Below are positions 44,475 through 53,480 of a DNA stretch of 64,000 nt, piece after piece (within the stretch, counting starts at the first letter, position 1; each line of letters begins with the position of its first letter). Location: contig CAYSZU010000001.1 in assembly GCA_964435635.1 (NCBI GenBank), positions 1-64,000 on the forward strand. Reading direction: 5' to 3'. The translations under genes and the position numbers were made by a program. This stretch comes from DAOOOU01 sp964435635. Its GTDB lineage: Bacteria; Bacillota_I; Bacilli_A; RF39; UBA660. The notes under the pieces were generated by a model, which had not been told where the DNA came from, did not search any database, and saw only the letters and a list, made by a program, of their open reading frames with translations.

Positions 44475-46970
44475 TTATTTACCGCAACATACCTTATATT
44501 TTTTGCCGCTTCCGCAAGGGCATGCTTCGTTTCTGCCGGTTTTTTGCGCTTTCTTTGGACTGGCTTTTAATTTTTCTTTACCATCATTAGCAGTACCTTT
44601 AATTGTTTGTTTTCTCTCCGTATTTTGCGTAATTTCGGCTTTTAATAAGAAGACTGAAATCTGTGAATCAATTCCGGCGACTAAATTATCAAAAAGTTCA
44701 TACCCTTCTAACGTATAAGCTTGTAGGGGATTTGATTGACCATATCCTCTCAACCCTATTCCTTCACGAAGGTGTTCCATGGCGCTAATATGTTCAATCC
44801 AAGAACTATCTATTACTTTTAAAGCGATTGCTTTTTCAAACTCGTTTTTAATTACTTCGGGAATCTCTTTTGTTTTTGCAATATAATCTTGTTGAACTTT
44901 TTCGGTTAAATAATTAGTTACTTCGCTTGTTGTTTTCATTTCGGTGATTTCTTCTAATTTTATTTTTGTTTTTTTAACCAAGTTAGTATTAATATATTCT
45001 ATTATTTCTTCTTTATCATTACTTGTTAAATAACCCTCTGGTTCAATATGATTATCAACTAAATCGGCAACACTATTATAGAATGTTTTTAAGGTTCTTT
45101 CGGAAATGTCTTCTTTATCAAGAATTTCATTTCTTCTTTTATAAATGATTTCCCTTTGTTCATTCATTATGTTGTCATAATCTAGTAAACTCTTACGTGC
45201 ATCAAAATTATTTCCTTCAACTTTTTTTTGAGCCGTTTCAATACTTCTAGTAAATGTTTTTGATCTAATAGCTTGCGTATCTTCAAGACCTAATCTCAGA
45301 AGTAAACCTTTAATTTTATCCGTCCCAAAGCGGCGCATTAAGTCATCATCAAACGAAACAAAGAATTGGCTTGTTCCGGCATCCCCTTGTCTTCCTGAAC
45401 GACCACGAAGCTGATTATCAATTCTTCTTGACTCATGTCTTTCTGTTCCAATAACACATAAACCACCTAAGGCTTTAACTTCATCACTTAGTTTTATATC
45501 CGTTCCACGACCGGCCATATTTGTAGCGATTGTAATCGCTCCTTTTTGACCTGCTTTAGCAATAATTTCCGCTTCCCGTTCATGATTCTTAGCGTTTAGA
45601 ACTTCGTGTTTAAGATTTTCTTTTCTTAAGATTGAACTTAGATATTCGTTTGTTTCAACCGAGATTGTTCCAACTAATATTGGCTGGCCGGTTTCATGAA
45701 TTTCTCTAATATAATTTACAATGGATTTATACTTACCGACCGCAGTTGGATAAACTAAATCCTGCATGTCAGTTCTAATTAATGGTTTGTTTGTCGGAAT
45801 TTGAATAACATACATATTATATATGTTAATAAATTCTTCTTCTTCAGTTTTAGCCGTTCCGGTCATTCCTGATAGTTTATTATACATTCTAAACAGGTTC
45901 TGGAAAGTAATAGTTGCCATTGTTCTTGTTTCTTGATTAATTGTAACGCTTTCCTTTGCTTCAATTGCCTGATGCAAGCCATCACTAAATTGACGCCCAT
46001 GCATTAAGCGACCAGTAAATTGATCAACGATAATAATGGCGTCTTCTTGCACAACGTAGTCAACATCTTTTTTAAAACCATAATTTGCTTTTAGTGCTTG
46101 ATTTAAATGGTGTACTAAAGAAGAGTTATTAATATCATAAAGATTACTTAGATTAAAAAACTTCTCTACTTTATTACTTCCTTGTTCAGTTAAAGAAACG
46201 TTTTTCGTTTTTTCATCAACATTATAATCCTCTTCGGCTTTAAGTTTTTTAACAGCTCGATCAGCATCAAGGTATAAGTTTACTGAGTCAAAAGAGCCCC
46301 CAGAAATAATTAATGGTGTTCTTGCTTCATCGATTAAAATCGAATCGACTTCATCAACAATACAAAAATTTAATTTTCTTTGCACCCGATCTTTAGCTTT
46401 AACTACCATATTATCTCTTAAATAATCAAAACCAATCTCGTTATTAGTAGAATATAAAACGTCACACTCATAAGCTTGGCGTTTTTCTTCCGGAGTCATT
46501 TCTCTTAAGTTTAACCCAACGCTAAGACCTAGAGATTTAAAAATATTTCCCATCCATTCTGAATCTCTTTTTGCCAAAAACTCATTAACAGTAACAATGT
46601 GGACTCCGTTTCCCGTTAGGGCGTTTAAATAAGTTGGCATTGTTTCGGTTAAAGTTTTTCCTTCACCCGTTTTCATTTCGGCAATATTACCGTAATGAAT
46701 GGCTAGGCCGCCTAACAACTGCACATAAAAAGGTTTTTCGCCGATTGTTCGAAAAGCCGCTTCGCGAACTACCGCAAAGGCCGGAACAACTATATCTTCT
46801 AAATTCTTACCCTCAGCTAATAGTTTTTTAAATTCTTCTGTCTTAGCTGCTAGTTGTAAATCAGATAAGCTAGTCATTTCTTCTTCTAATTTAATTATTT
46901 CATCAGCGATTTTTTCAAAGCGCTTTAATTCCTTATATTCTGAATCTATTAATTTTCTAAATATTCCCAT
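44475..46970 (-). CDS. secA: Protein translocase motor ATPase SecA
   Basis: An 831-residue motor with Walker A (MKTGEGKTLTETMP), Walker B (VDEVDSILIDEARTPLIISG), the preprotein cross-linking domain and the helical scaffold. It ends in a zinc-binding SEC-C tail (CPCGSGKKYKVCCGK) that binds SecB or ribosomes. The ATG at 46970 has GGAGG at 8 bases; an in-frame ATG at 47021 adds 17 residues of spacer sequence. The hpf-secA order is typical of Firmicutes. Confidence 0.97.
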   Translation of the reverse strand: MGIFRKLIDSEYKELKRFEKIADEIIKLEEEMTSLSDLQLAAKTEEFKKLLAEGKNLEDIVVPAFAVVREAAFRTIGEKPFYVQLLGGLAIHYGNIAEMKTGEGKTLTETMPTYLNALTGNGVHIVTVNEFLAKRDSEWMGNIFKSLGLSVGLNLREMTPEEKRQAYECDVLYSTNNEIGFDYLRDNMVVKAKDRVQRKLNFCIVDEVDSILIDEARTPLIISGGSFDSVNLYLDADRAVKKLKAEEDYNVDEKTKNVSLTEQGSNKVEKFFNLSNLYDINNSSLVHHLNQALKANYGFKKDVDYVVQEDAIIIVDQFTGRLMHGRQFSDGLHQAIEAKESVTINQETRTMATITFQNLFRMYNKLSGMTGTAKTEEEEFINIYNMYVIQIPTNKPLIRTDMQDLVYPTAVGKYKSIVNYIREIHETGQPILVGTISVETNEYLSSILRKENLKHEVLNAKNHEREAEIIAKAGQKGAITIATNMAGRGTDIKLSDEVKALGGLCVIGTERHESRRIDNQLRGRSGRQGDAGTSQFFVSFDDDLMRRFGTDKIKGLLLRLGLEDTQAIRSKTFTRSIETAQKKVEGNNFDARKSLLDYDNIMNEQREIIYKRRNEILDKEDISERTLKTFYNSVADLVDNHIEPEGYLTSNDKEEIIEYINTNLVKKTKIKLEEITEMKTTSEVTNYLTEKVQQDYIAKTKEIPEVIKNEFEKAIALKVIDSSWIEHISAMEHLREGIGLRGYGQSNPLQAYTLEGYELFDNLVAGIDSQISVFLLKAEITQNTERKQTIKGTANDGKEKLKASPKKAQKTGRNEACPCGSGKKYKVCCGK

Positions 46971-47035
46971 CTTGCTTTCCTCCATAAGAACTATTGTAAC
47001 AAAAGATAACTTAAATATCAATTTTATTCCAAATG

Positions 47036-47060
47036 AATAAGGAGTATTTAACTCCTTATT
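47036..47060 (-). terminator. Hairpin after hpf
   Basis: A perfect 10-base stem AATAAGGAGT / ACTCCTTATT with a 5-base loop overlapping the hpf stop. The downstream U-tract is poor (CATTTGG), so it may be only a partial terminator before secA. Confidence 0.5.
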
Positions 47061-47595
47061 TTGTATTGATTATGCCGTAGCAACCATCTTTTCTTTTATA
47101 AATAACTGAGATACAACTTTCTTCGATGTTTTTAAAAACAAAGAAGTCATGATTTAATAATTCTGCTTGCAATAAGGCTTCTTCTTCGTCCATCGGTTTC
47201 ATTTCCATATTTTTTCTTTTAACGATTCTAACATCATCAGCATAACTAAGTTTTGGCTCTTCTTCAAAATCTAAAACTAAACCTGTACTCCCAACGTTTT
47301 TATATTTATCTTTTAGCTTGTCTTTGTTTTTTATAATCTGTCTTTCTAGTTTATCAACAACAAGATCAACGGCTGCATAAAAGTCTGAATGACTTTCTTC
47401 GGCTCTTAGAGTAAACTTCTTTGTTAAAGCTGTTATTTCAATTCTTCTTTGCAATCCTCCAACCTTTACAATAGCGTTAAAGGTGATATTTTCCGGATTC
47501 TCCAAATATTTCTCAAGCTTGGATAATTTTAACTCAATATGAGTGCCCATCGCTTTTGTGATTTTAACTTTTTCGCCTCTAATATTTATTTTCAT
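47056..47595 (-). CDS. hpf: Ribosome hibernation promoting factor, long form
   Basis: A 179-residue long HPF that dimerises 70S ribosomes in stationary phase. The N-terminal S30AE domain starts MKINIRGEKVKITKAMGTHIE; the C-terminal dimerisation domain contains VKRKNMEMKPMDEEEALLQAE and ends VIYKRKDGCYGIINTK. The ATG at 47595 has a GGAGG site; an upstream ATG at 47616 is less likely. Confidence 0.95.
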   Translation of the reverse strand: MKINIRGEKVKITKAMGTHIELKLSKLEKYLENPENITFNAIVKVGGLQRRIEITALTKKFTLRAEESHSDFYAAVDLVVDKLERQIIKNKDKLKDKYKNVGSTGLVLDFEEEPKLSYADDVRIVKRKNMEMKPMDEEEALLQAELLNHDFFVFKNIEESCISVIYKRKDGCYGIINTK

Positions 47596-47630
47596 TCCAT
47601 CAACCTCCATCTTCATTTTATCATATGACC

Positions 47631-47657
47631 AAAAAAAATACTACTTTTAGCAGTATT
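47631..47657 (-). terminator. Terminator of the ATP-grasp-rpiB-DUF1146 run
   Basis: An 8 to 9-base stem AATACTGCT / AGTAGTATT (one G-U pair) around three adenines, followed by eight uridines. Confidence 0.8.
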
Positions 47658-47664
47658 TCATTAT

Positions 47665-47862
47665 TTATCTTATCTTACTAACGTTAATAAAATCTACAAT
47701 AAAATTTGTCATTATATATCCGATAGCAAAACTAAGTAGTAGAACAATTAACCAAGCTTCATAAGGCCGATTTTTTTTCATTAGTTTGTCAAAATTTATT
47801 CCCCCTAAAGCAAAGGCGCCAAGAAGAGTAAAGAATACATATAAATATAATTTATAATTCAT
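47665..47862 (-). CDS. Small two-TM protein, DUF1146 (YwzB)-like
   Basis: A 65-residue protein with two hydrophobic segments (about residues 5-22 and 37-58) joined by a short basic loop (FDKLMKKNRPYEAW). Size and layout resemble the DUF1146/YwzB family of unknown function. It overlaps the rpiB stop by one base and ends just before a terminator. Confidence 0.6.
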   Translation of the reverse strand: MNYKLYLYVFFTLLGAFALGGINFDKLMKKNRPYEAWLIVLLLSFAIGYIMTNFIVDFINVSKIR

Positions 47863-48308
47863 TATTCGTTGCTTTCTTCGTAACTAATGATTTTTTCAAC
47901 TCTTCTTTTATGACGACTTTCTAAGGAATACGGGGTGTTAATTAAAGTTATTATAAATGATATCGCGTCTTCAAATAACACATCAGACCCAAAAGCTATT
48001 GCGTTAATGAAATTATGTTCTTTCGCTGTTTTTACGTCCTCGGCATTATCAACAAGAGCGCAGCGGATGCCTTTAACTTTATTAGCCATAATAGACATCC
48101 CGATTCCATTACTGCATATTAATACTAAATAATCTTGATTCGGATTAACCCTTTTTGCAACATCAACTACAAAATCAGGATAATCATCAAGCGGGTTATT
48201 ACATAAAGCGCTTTCATAAACAACCATTTTTCTTACTTCGATTAATTCCTTTTTAATTTCCTCTTTTAATTTTTCGCCGGCATGATCACTTACGATAAAT
48301 ATTTTCAT
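47862..48308 (-). CDS. rpiB: Ribose-5-phosphate isomerase B (RpiB/LacAB family)
   Basis: A 148-residue protein of the RpiB/LacAB family, interconverting ribose 5-phosphate and ribulose 5-phosphate. The IVSDHAGEKLKEEI start, the active-site Cys in LICSNGIGMSIMANKVKGIR and the REHNFINAIAFG-type segment (KEHNFINAIAFGSDV) fit. The loop is CSNGIG instead of the common CGTGIG. A GGAGG site precedes the ATG, which overlaps the ATP-grasp gene. Confidence 0.9.
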   Translation of the reverse strand: MKIFIVSDHAGEKLKEEIKKELIEVRKMVVYESALCNNPLDDYPDFVVDVAKRVNPNQDYLVLICSNGIGMSIMANKVKGIRCALVDNAEDVKTAKEHNFINAIAFGSDVLFEDAISFIITLINTPYSLESRHKRRVEKIISYEESNE

Positions 48309-49305
48309 TTTTTTCCTCCATTACTTCTTTAAATATTGGTAATAAACCGATTCCTTCACTGCGATGTGGTGGCAATTGATATATATCGTGCCCTGGTAAA
48401 TCGTTTGCCTCAATCAGAAATGGTCCATTTTCATTAATACTAACATCCCAGCCAACATATCCTACTTCAGGAATTACTTTGGCAGCATTCTCACAAAATC
48501 TTTTTATCCGGGGCCATTTAGGAATCTTAAACCATAAAATAGGTTCTTGAGTTAGTGGGTGTTTTTCGTATTGATTGCCAGCCTTATCTACTGCTAAGTA
48601 ATCAATTATACCAGTTGAAATATTAATTGGAGCGGCTAGTCCTTGATGATTAAAATTATCAACAATATAATCATTATTACCAATTCGCAAAAACGCCACA
48701 ACAACTTTTTGTTTTAAAGTTACTACTCGCATCGTATTGATTGAACTAGGGTGCAATCTTTTTAATTCCGGACTTTGCGTAGCAACTTCCTCGATTAATA
48801 GTTGCTTGTTTTTTTCTAACTTTTTATATAGTTTTTCTAAATTGTTTTCTTTTGAAACGTATAATTCTACACCTTTCCCGCAGCTTTCCGATAATGGTTT
48901 GGCGATGAATTTTCTCTTTTCTTTAGCAAAGTTTTCAAATTCATTGAAATTATGGCCGTTAATTACTATCCATTGACGACCTAAATACTTATTAAATTTT
49001 TGATTAAATAATAATTTGTTATTAAAAACCTCAGTATGTTTTTTATTGTTATACTTTTTAATAATACCATTATTAATTCCTCTAGTAATAATTGTTTGGC
49101 GTTGCTTTTTATTTAAACTATACATTTCAAATAGATCATAATCTTTATAGCCAGCTTGGTATTTTAGACCACAATATATTATATCTAGTAAGACTAACTT
49201 GCTATTTTTCTTTGTTTTTAAAGCAATCTTATTAGCAGTTTGAAAAAAACTATGATAATTCATTTTTATTATTCTTTGACATAAGTATTTCATTTTACTC
49301 ATCAT
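48286..49305 (-). CDS. Sugar-transfer-associated ATP-grasp protein
   Basis: A 339-residue ATP-grasp enzyme. The ATP-binding loop KFIAKPLSESCGKGVELY, the substrate region HPSSINTMRVVTL and the C-terminal YVGWDVSINENGPFLIEAND match the sugar-transfer-associated ATP-grasp family often found in surface polysaccharide loci. The specific acceptor is unknown, and no glycosyltransferases are nearby. The ATG at 49305 gives proper spacing to the AAGGG site. It overlaps rpiB by 23 bases. Confidence 0.85.
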   Translation of the reverse strand: MMSKMKYLCQRIIKMNYHSFFQTANKIALKTKKNSKLVLLDIIYCGLKYQAGYKDYDLFEMYSLNKKQRQTIITRGINNGIIKKYNNKKHTEVFNNKLLFNQKFNKYLGRQWIVINGHNFNEFENFAKEKRKFIAKPLSESCGKGVELYVSKENNLEKLYKKLEKNKQLLIEEVATQSPELKRLHPSSINTMRVVTLKQKVVVAFLRIGNNDYIVDNFNHQGLAAPINISTGIIDYLAVDKAGNQYEKHPLTQEPILWFKIPKWPRIKRFCENAAKVIPEVGYVGWDVSINENGPFLIEANDLPGHDIYQLPPHRSEGIGLLPIFKEVMEEKNENIYRK

Positions 49306-49352
49306 AATCATCCCTTAATATTATTATAACTTATTTTTTTAAAAAATGAAAA

Positions 49353-49372
49353 AAACTGCTTTCAGGCAGTTT
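49353..49372 (-). terminator. Terminator of rpmE
   Basis: A 7-base perfect stem AAACTGC / GCAGTTT with a 6-base loop and seven uridines; the stem begins inside the rpmE stop codon. Confidence 0.83.
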
Positions 49373-49580
49373 ATTTTTCTTGGTTTAAACCATATTTACG
49401 ATTAAATTTTTCAACATTTCCAGTTCTCTTACCGCGGCCTTGTGTCCCGGTATAAAACGGATGACACTCACTACAAACTTCAACATTAATTTCGGCTTGA
49501 GTTGACTTTGTTTTAAAAGAAGCTCCACAAGCACAAGTGATTGTTGATTCTTTCATATCTGGATGAATTCCTTTTTTCAT
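49371..49580 (-). CDS. rpmE: 50S ribosomal protein L31, zinc-binding type A
   Basis: A 69-residue L31 with the C-plus ligand set CACG and CSECHPFYTGTQ, the zinc-containing form. The C-terminal GRGKRTGNVEKFNRKYGL is standard. It has its own promoter and terminator, so it is monocistronic. No zinc-free second copy is present in the window. Confidence 0.96.
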   Translation of the reverse strand: MKKGIHPDMKESTITCACGASFKTKSTQAEINVEVCSECHPFYTGTQGRGKRTGNVEKFNRKYGLNQEK

Positions 49581-49640
49581 TATAATGCTCCTTCCGCCAT
49601 ATCTAATTAGCTTAAATATAGTAATTTCTTGGTCTTATGT

Positions 49641-49668
49641 ATTATAACACATCTTACTATGTTGGCAA
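49641..49668 (-). promoter_or_regulatory. Promoter of rpmE
   Basis: Minus-strand TTGCCA (49668-49663), a 16-base spacer and TATAAT (49646-49641) preceded by TGT, giving an extended -10 element. Confidence 0.65.
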
Positions 49669-49677
49669 CAGTATTTT

Positions 49678-50931
49678 TTAAATATCTTGAATTTTTATTT
49701 TGGCCCCTACATCAGATAGTTTTTGAATGATATTTTCATAACCACGAAGAATATGTTCCGCTTCATTAACGAACGTTCTTCCTTCGGCAATTAGTCCGGC
49801 AAGGACCATTGCTGCCCCTGCTCTTAGATCAGTTGCAATTACTTCCGTCCCAATTAATTGACGGGGTCCTGTAATAATAGAGCTTTGACCATTAACAGCA
49901 ATATTAGCACCCATCTTTTGTAAATGTTTTATGTGGCCCATTCTATTTTCAAAAACTGTTTCTTCAAATACCGAGACGCCATCCGCTTGGGTTAATAGCA
50001 CGGTAATTGGTTGACCTAGATCAGTAGGAAAGCCAGGATATACTAAAGTTCTAATATTTATCGGATCAAGGTAATCTGCTTTACTAACTGTAATTTCATT
50101 TTCTCGAACAATAATCTTTACATTCATTTCTTTTAACTTTGAAATAAGAGCTTCTAGATGTTCGGTAATTATGTTGATGATTTTTAAATTTTGCCCAGCT
50201 AAAGCTCCGGCAATAATATATGTCCCCGTTTCAATCCGGTCAGGAATCGCTTCCGCCACTGCCGAGCCTAATTTGGTAACGCCGGTGATTTTTATTTCGC
50301 TTGTTCCAGCGCCACTTATTCTTGCCCCCATATTGTTTAATAAAGTTGCAACGTTTACTATCTCCGGTTCTTTAGCGGCATTAGAGATAATCGTTATTCC
50401 TTCGGCTTTTACAGCTGCTAGCATAATATTTATAGTCGCTCCAACGCTAGCAAAATCTAAATATATTTTGGCGCCGATTAGTTTATCAGCAGTAATTAAA
50501 AATTTGTCGCCTTCAACTTTAACTTTAGCTCCTAATCTTTCAAAGCCTTTTAAATGAAGGTCTATCGGTCTTGAGCCGATATTACAACCCCCAGGAAAAA
50601 ACATTTCTATATGTTTATATTTACCTAATAACGCCCCCATGAAATAATATGAGGCTCTTAATTTATTACTCTTTTCTTCGGGAATTAAAATGTTTTTCAT
50701 CTTCTCTGAATTAATAATAAGCGTTTCGTCCTTATAATTGTAATCACAACCGAGTAATTTTATAATTTCAATCAAAGCAGTTGTATCAGAAATGTCAGGA
50801 ACATTATAAAGCGTTACTTTTTCATCCGAAAGAATTGCGGCAGGAATTAAAGCGAGAACGCCATTTTTCGCCCCACTAATTCTAATTGTTCCAGATAGAG
50901 TTGCCTTACCATCAATTATTATTTGCTTCAT
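49678..50931 (-). CDS. murA: UDP-N-acetylglucosamine 1-carboxyvinyltransferase
   Basis: A 417-residue enzyme catalysing the first committed step of peptidoglycan synthesis. The KNG triad (SGAKNGVLAL), the fosfomycin-target Cys in FFPGGCNIGSRPIDLHLKGFE and the late YPGFPTDLGQP and DLRAGAAMVLAGL blocks are present. Intact murA shows that the organism makes a cell wall. It has its own promoter and lies next to rpmE and prmC, recalling the Bacillus murAB region. Confidence 0.96.
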   Translation of the reverse strand: MKQIIIDGKATLSGTIRISGAKNGVLALIPAAILSDEKVTLYNVPDISDTTALIEIIKLLGCDYNYKDETLIINSEKMKNILIPEEKSNKLRASYYFMGALLGKYKHIEMFFPGGCNIGSRPIDLHLKGFERLGAKVKVEGDKFLITADKLIGAKIYLDFASVGATINIMLAAVKAEGITIISNAAKEPEIVNVATLLNNMGARISGAGTSEIKITGVTKLGSAVAEAIPDRIETGTYIIAGALAGQNLKIINIITEHLEALISKLKEMNVKIIVRENEITVSKADYLDPINIRTLVYPGFPTDLGQPITVLLTQADGVSVFEETVFENRMGHIKHLQKMGANIAVNGQSSIITGPRQLIGTEVIATDLRAGAAMVLAGLIAEGRTFVNEAEHILRGYENIIQKLSDVGAKIKIQDI

Positions 50932-50971
50932 TAAATATTCTTCCTATCCATTTTGTTTGCTTTCTATTACA

Positions 50972-51000
50972 AATATATTATCTTAATGATTTATTGTCAA
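50972..51000 (-). promoter_or_regulatory. Promoter of murA
   Basis: A consensus TTGACA (51000-50995), a 17-base spacer and TATATT (50977-50972) on the minus strand. Confidence 0.72.
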
Positions 51001-51021
51001 TTTTTTCTCCCGGCTCTTTAC

Positions 51022-51046
51022 ACAAAAAGCTATCAAATGATAGCTT
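51022..51046 (-). terminator. Terminator of prfA-prmC
   Basis: AAGCTATCA / TGATAGCTT forms an 8-base stem with a 4-base loop (or 9 with 2), followed by TTTTTGTG. The stem begins inside the prmC stop codon. Confidence 0.78.
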
Positions 51047-51779
51047 ATTTATTATCTGAAATAAAGACATAACGGTCTTTGCCGGTTAAATCCTTTTCGA
51101 TCTCAATCTTGTAGTGAGGAAAATATTTACGGACAATCTTCTTGACTTTTATGCCTTGACTTTTACCAATTTCAAAAGCTATTAATCCGCCAGGCTTCAG
51201 ATGGTTAACTGCTTTCTTTGTTATTTCTTCATAGAAGGCTAGACCATCATTTTTGGCATAAAGAGCAATCTTTGGTTCATAAGTCGTTTCTAAATCTACT
51301 ATTTCTCCTTTGCCAACATAAGGGGGATTACTAATAATTAAATCATAGTGACCTTTAAGGTCACTTTTAAAAATATCTTGTTTTTGCCAATTAATATTAA
51401 CGTTATTTTGAATTGCATTAGCCTTTGCTACTTTTAAAGCGCGCCGACTAATATCGGTCGCTGTTATATAGGCCGTTATTTTTTTAGCAAGGCTAATAGA
51501 AATACAACCGCTCCCAGTCCCTATTTCTAATATATTTATTAGACCTTCATTATCGATTAATCTATTTAAACATTTTTCAACTAGTAACTCTGTCTCAAAT
51601 CTCGGTATTAAAACGGCTTGATTAACATTTATGTTTAGGCCGCAAAAATTAACGTTCCCAATTAAATACTGAACCGGATATTTTTTTTCGATTTTTTTTA
51701 ATACCCATTTTATCTTCTTTGGATATTTAAGTGTTATTAAATCCCAATCTTTAGTTGTTGTGTTTAGTGGTTTTGGCAT
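51045..51779 (-). CDS. prmC: Release factor glutamine methyltransferase
   Basis: A 244-residue SAM-dependent enzyme that methylates the Gln of the GGQ motif in RF1 and RF2. The SAM-binding LEIGTGSGCISISLA and catalytic SNPPYVG motifs are intact, and PVQYLIGNVNFCG with VLIPRFETELLVE marks the PrmC N-terminal domain. At 244 residues it is shorter than the usual 270 to 285, with a trimmed N terminus. It follows prfA by 4 bases; both its likely substrates are encoded in this window. Confidence 0.94.
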   Translation of the reverse strand: MPKPLNTTTKDWDLITLKYPKKIKWVLKKIEKKYPVQYLIGNVNFCGLNINVNQAVLIPRFETELLVEKCLNRLIDNEGLINILEIGTGSGCISISLAKKITAYITATDISRRALKVAKANAIQNNVNINWQKQDIFKSDLKGHYDLIISNPPYVGKGEIVDLETTYEPKIALYAKNDGLAFYEEITKKAVNHLKPGGLIAFEIGKSQGIKVKKIVRKYFPHYKIEIEKDLTGKDRYVFISDNK

Positions 51780-51783
51780 TTAA

Positions 51784-52836
51784 TTAACCCTGTAACTTAA
51801 GTCTTTGATCTTCAATTGTTAAAGCTTCGATAATTGGATCGACGTTGCCTTCCATTATTCGATCGAGTTCCATTAGTGAAAAATTAATTCGGTGATCAGT
51901 TACGCGGTTTTGAGGATAATTATAAGTTCTTATTTTTTCTGAACGATCGCCAGTTCCAATTTTGTTTTTTCTTTGATTACCAAATTCTTGGTCCTGTCTT
52001 CTTTGCATTTCGTCATTTAGTTTGACTTTTAAAATATTCATTGCTTTTTCCTTATTCTGAAGTTGGCTTCGCTCATTTTGGCAAGTAACAACGATATTAG
52101 TTGGGACGTGAGTAATTCTAACTGCTGAATCGGTTGTATTAACATGTTGTCCGCCAGCTCCACTACTTCGATAAACATCAATTCTTAAATCTGCTTCTTT
52201 TACTTCGATATCAACTGTTTCGATTTCCGGTATTACCAAGACGGTTGATGTTGATGTGTGAACCCTTCCTTGCGTTTCAGTTGCCGGAATTCGCTGCACG
52301 CGATGAGAACCGTTTTCGAATTTTAGTTTAGAATAAACGTTAGCTCCTTTAATCATAAACTCAATTTGCGCATATCCCCCACTTGTTCCAGCCACTTCAC
52401 TGATTACTTCAATCTTCCAATTATTCTTTTCGGCAAATCTGGCATACATGTGAAAAAGATCACCAGCAAAAATGTTGGCTTCGTCTCCTCCGGCCGCCCC
52501 TCTAATCTCCATTATAACGTTTTTTCCATCGTTCTCGTCTTTAGGAATTAAAAGCTCTTCAATTTCCTTAATAAGGATTTCTTTTTTCAATGTTAATTGT
52601 TCGATTTCGGACTTTGCCATCTCGACAAGTTCGTGATCGGTCAACATTTCATTCGCTTCTTCTATTTCGGTTAATAAATTATTGTATTCTCCATATTTTT
52701 CAACTAACGGCAATAAATCTTTTTGTTCTTTAGCTAATATCTTAACTTTATTATAGTCAGATAAAACCTCAGGTCTAGATAATTCTGCTGTTAGTTCTTC
52801 ATATTTTCTTTTAATAATTTCTAGTCGCTCTTTCAT
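51784..52836 (-). CDS. prfA: Peptide chain release factor 1
   Basis: A 350-residue class I release factor for UAA and UAG. The stop-reading motif is PAT (RIPATETQGRVHTS) and the catalytic loop is SSGAGGQHVNTTDSAVR. The C-terminal RVTDHRINFSLMELDRIMEG is typical. A TATAAT with upstream TG at 52864-52859 lies between rpoE and this gene. Confidence 0.97.
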   Translation of the reverse strand: MKERLEIIKRKYEELTAELSRPEVLSDYNKVKILAKEQKDLLPLVEKYGEYNNLLTEIEEANEMLTDHELVEMAKSEIEQLTLKKEILIKEIEELLIPKDENDGKNVIMEIRGAAGGDEANIFAGDLFHMYARFAEKNNWKIEVISEVAGTSGGYAQIEFMIKGANVYSKLKFENGSHRVQRIPATETQGRVHTSTSTVLVIPEIETVDIEVKEADLRIDVYRSSGAGGQHVNTTDSAVRITHVPTNIVVTCQNERSQLQNKEKAMNILKVKLNDEMQRRQDQEFGNQRKNKIGTGDRSEKIRTYNYPQNRVTDHRINFSLMELDRIMEGNVDPIIEALTIEDQRLKLQG

Positions 52837-52858
52837 ATTGTTAGCACCTTTCTTAAAA

Positions 52859-52867
52859 ATTATAACA
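52859..52867 (-). promoter_or_regulatory. Extended -10 promoter core upstream of prfA
   Basis: Minus-strand TGTTATAAT, with TATAAT at 52864-52859, in the 47-base spacer between rpoE and prfA. No good -35 box is seen. Confidence 0.5.
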
Positions 52868-52883
52868 TAATTAAAAAGAATCG

Positions 52884-53327
52884 CTAACCTGGGTTATTTA
52901 TTTCGTCATCATCAGCGATAATAACAAAGTCCTTTAGATCATCATCTGGTTCATCTTCATTTTCATCAGCAGCATAGAATATTTTTTCTTCCTCTTCTTC
53001 TTCAAAATCATCCGAATCATCGGCTAGAGCATCGGCCATTAAATCATCATCGTCATCATCTTCTAAAATAATTTTAGCTGAATGTTTAGACTTTAAATCC
53101 CAAAAGCCGTTTTTTAACATAATAAATCTTTGATCAGTAGATATTACTTCGAAAAAGTCAGCAATTTTATTAATAAAATCGTCCTCTGATAATTCTAGCA
53201 TTGTACATACCTTTTTAAATAAATCGTTGATTTTCATTTTCTTTTTGCCTTCGACTAATATTTGATAGGCAATATCATCATATGACATCGCTTCAAGTTC
53301 CACCTTTGACAAATTTTTTAATTTCAT
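52884..53327 (-). CDS. rpoE: DNA-directed RNA polymerase delta subunit
   Basis: A 147-residue protein with the folded N-terminal HARE-HTH domain (MSYDDIAYQILVEGKKKMKINDLFKKV and FIMLKNGFWDLK) and a very acidic, disordered C-terminal half rich in Asp and Glu. Delta aids RNA polymerase recycling and specificity in Firmicutes. AGGAGG precedes the ATG. The preceding small frame ends 9 bases before this start. Confidence 0.94.
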   Translation of the reverse strand: MKLKNLSKVELEAMSYDDIAYQILVEGKKKMKINDLFKKVCTMLELSEDDFINKIADFFEVISTDQRFIMLKNGFWDLKSKHSAKIILEDDDDDDLMADALADDSDDFEEEEEEKIFYAADENEDEPDDDLKDFVIIADDDEINNPG

Positions 53328-53336
53328 AATTTCCTC

Positions 53337-53480
53337 CTACATCTTTTCTAGGGTGATTACCCCGTTTATATTCAACGCTTTTTCTAAGGCGATTCTATCA
53401 GCCTTTTTTTGATTCGATTGGCAATATGCTATTTGATATCGCTTAGCGTTTGTTAATAAATAAACCCTTGTTCCTTCATT
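53337..53480 (-). pseudogene. 47-codon open frame without start: frameshifted small gene or relic
   Basis: Directly after the DUF1934 stop (TAG at 53483-53481) and in the same frame, 47 sense codons run to a TAG at 53339-53337 that overlaps the rpoE ribosome binding site. The translation begins NEGTRVYLLTNAKRYQIAYC and ends ALNINGVITLEKM, with protein-like composition. No in-frame ATG, GTG or TTG exists near its start. An ATG at 53479, with AAGAAGG at 8 bases, opens the neighbouring frame but stops after 8 codons (MKEQGFIY). One extra base near the GGG at about 53467 would fuse it to this frame. The end RIALEKA to GVITLEKM is reminiscent of the ArgS C-terminus (RLALVKA to GVSAPEKM). Confidence 0.5.

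Noticed and set aside
52884..53060. Strong Asp/Glu low complexity in rpoE as a possible repeat expansion
   Set aside because: An acidic disordered C-terminal half is the normal feature of the RNA polymerase delta subunit.
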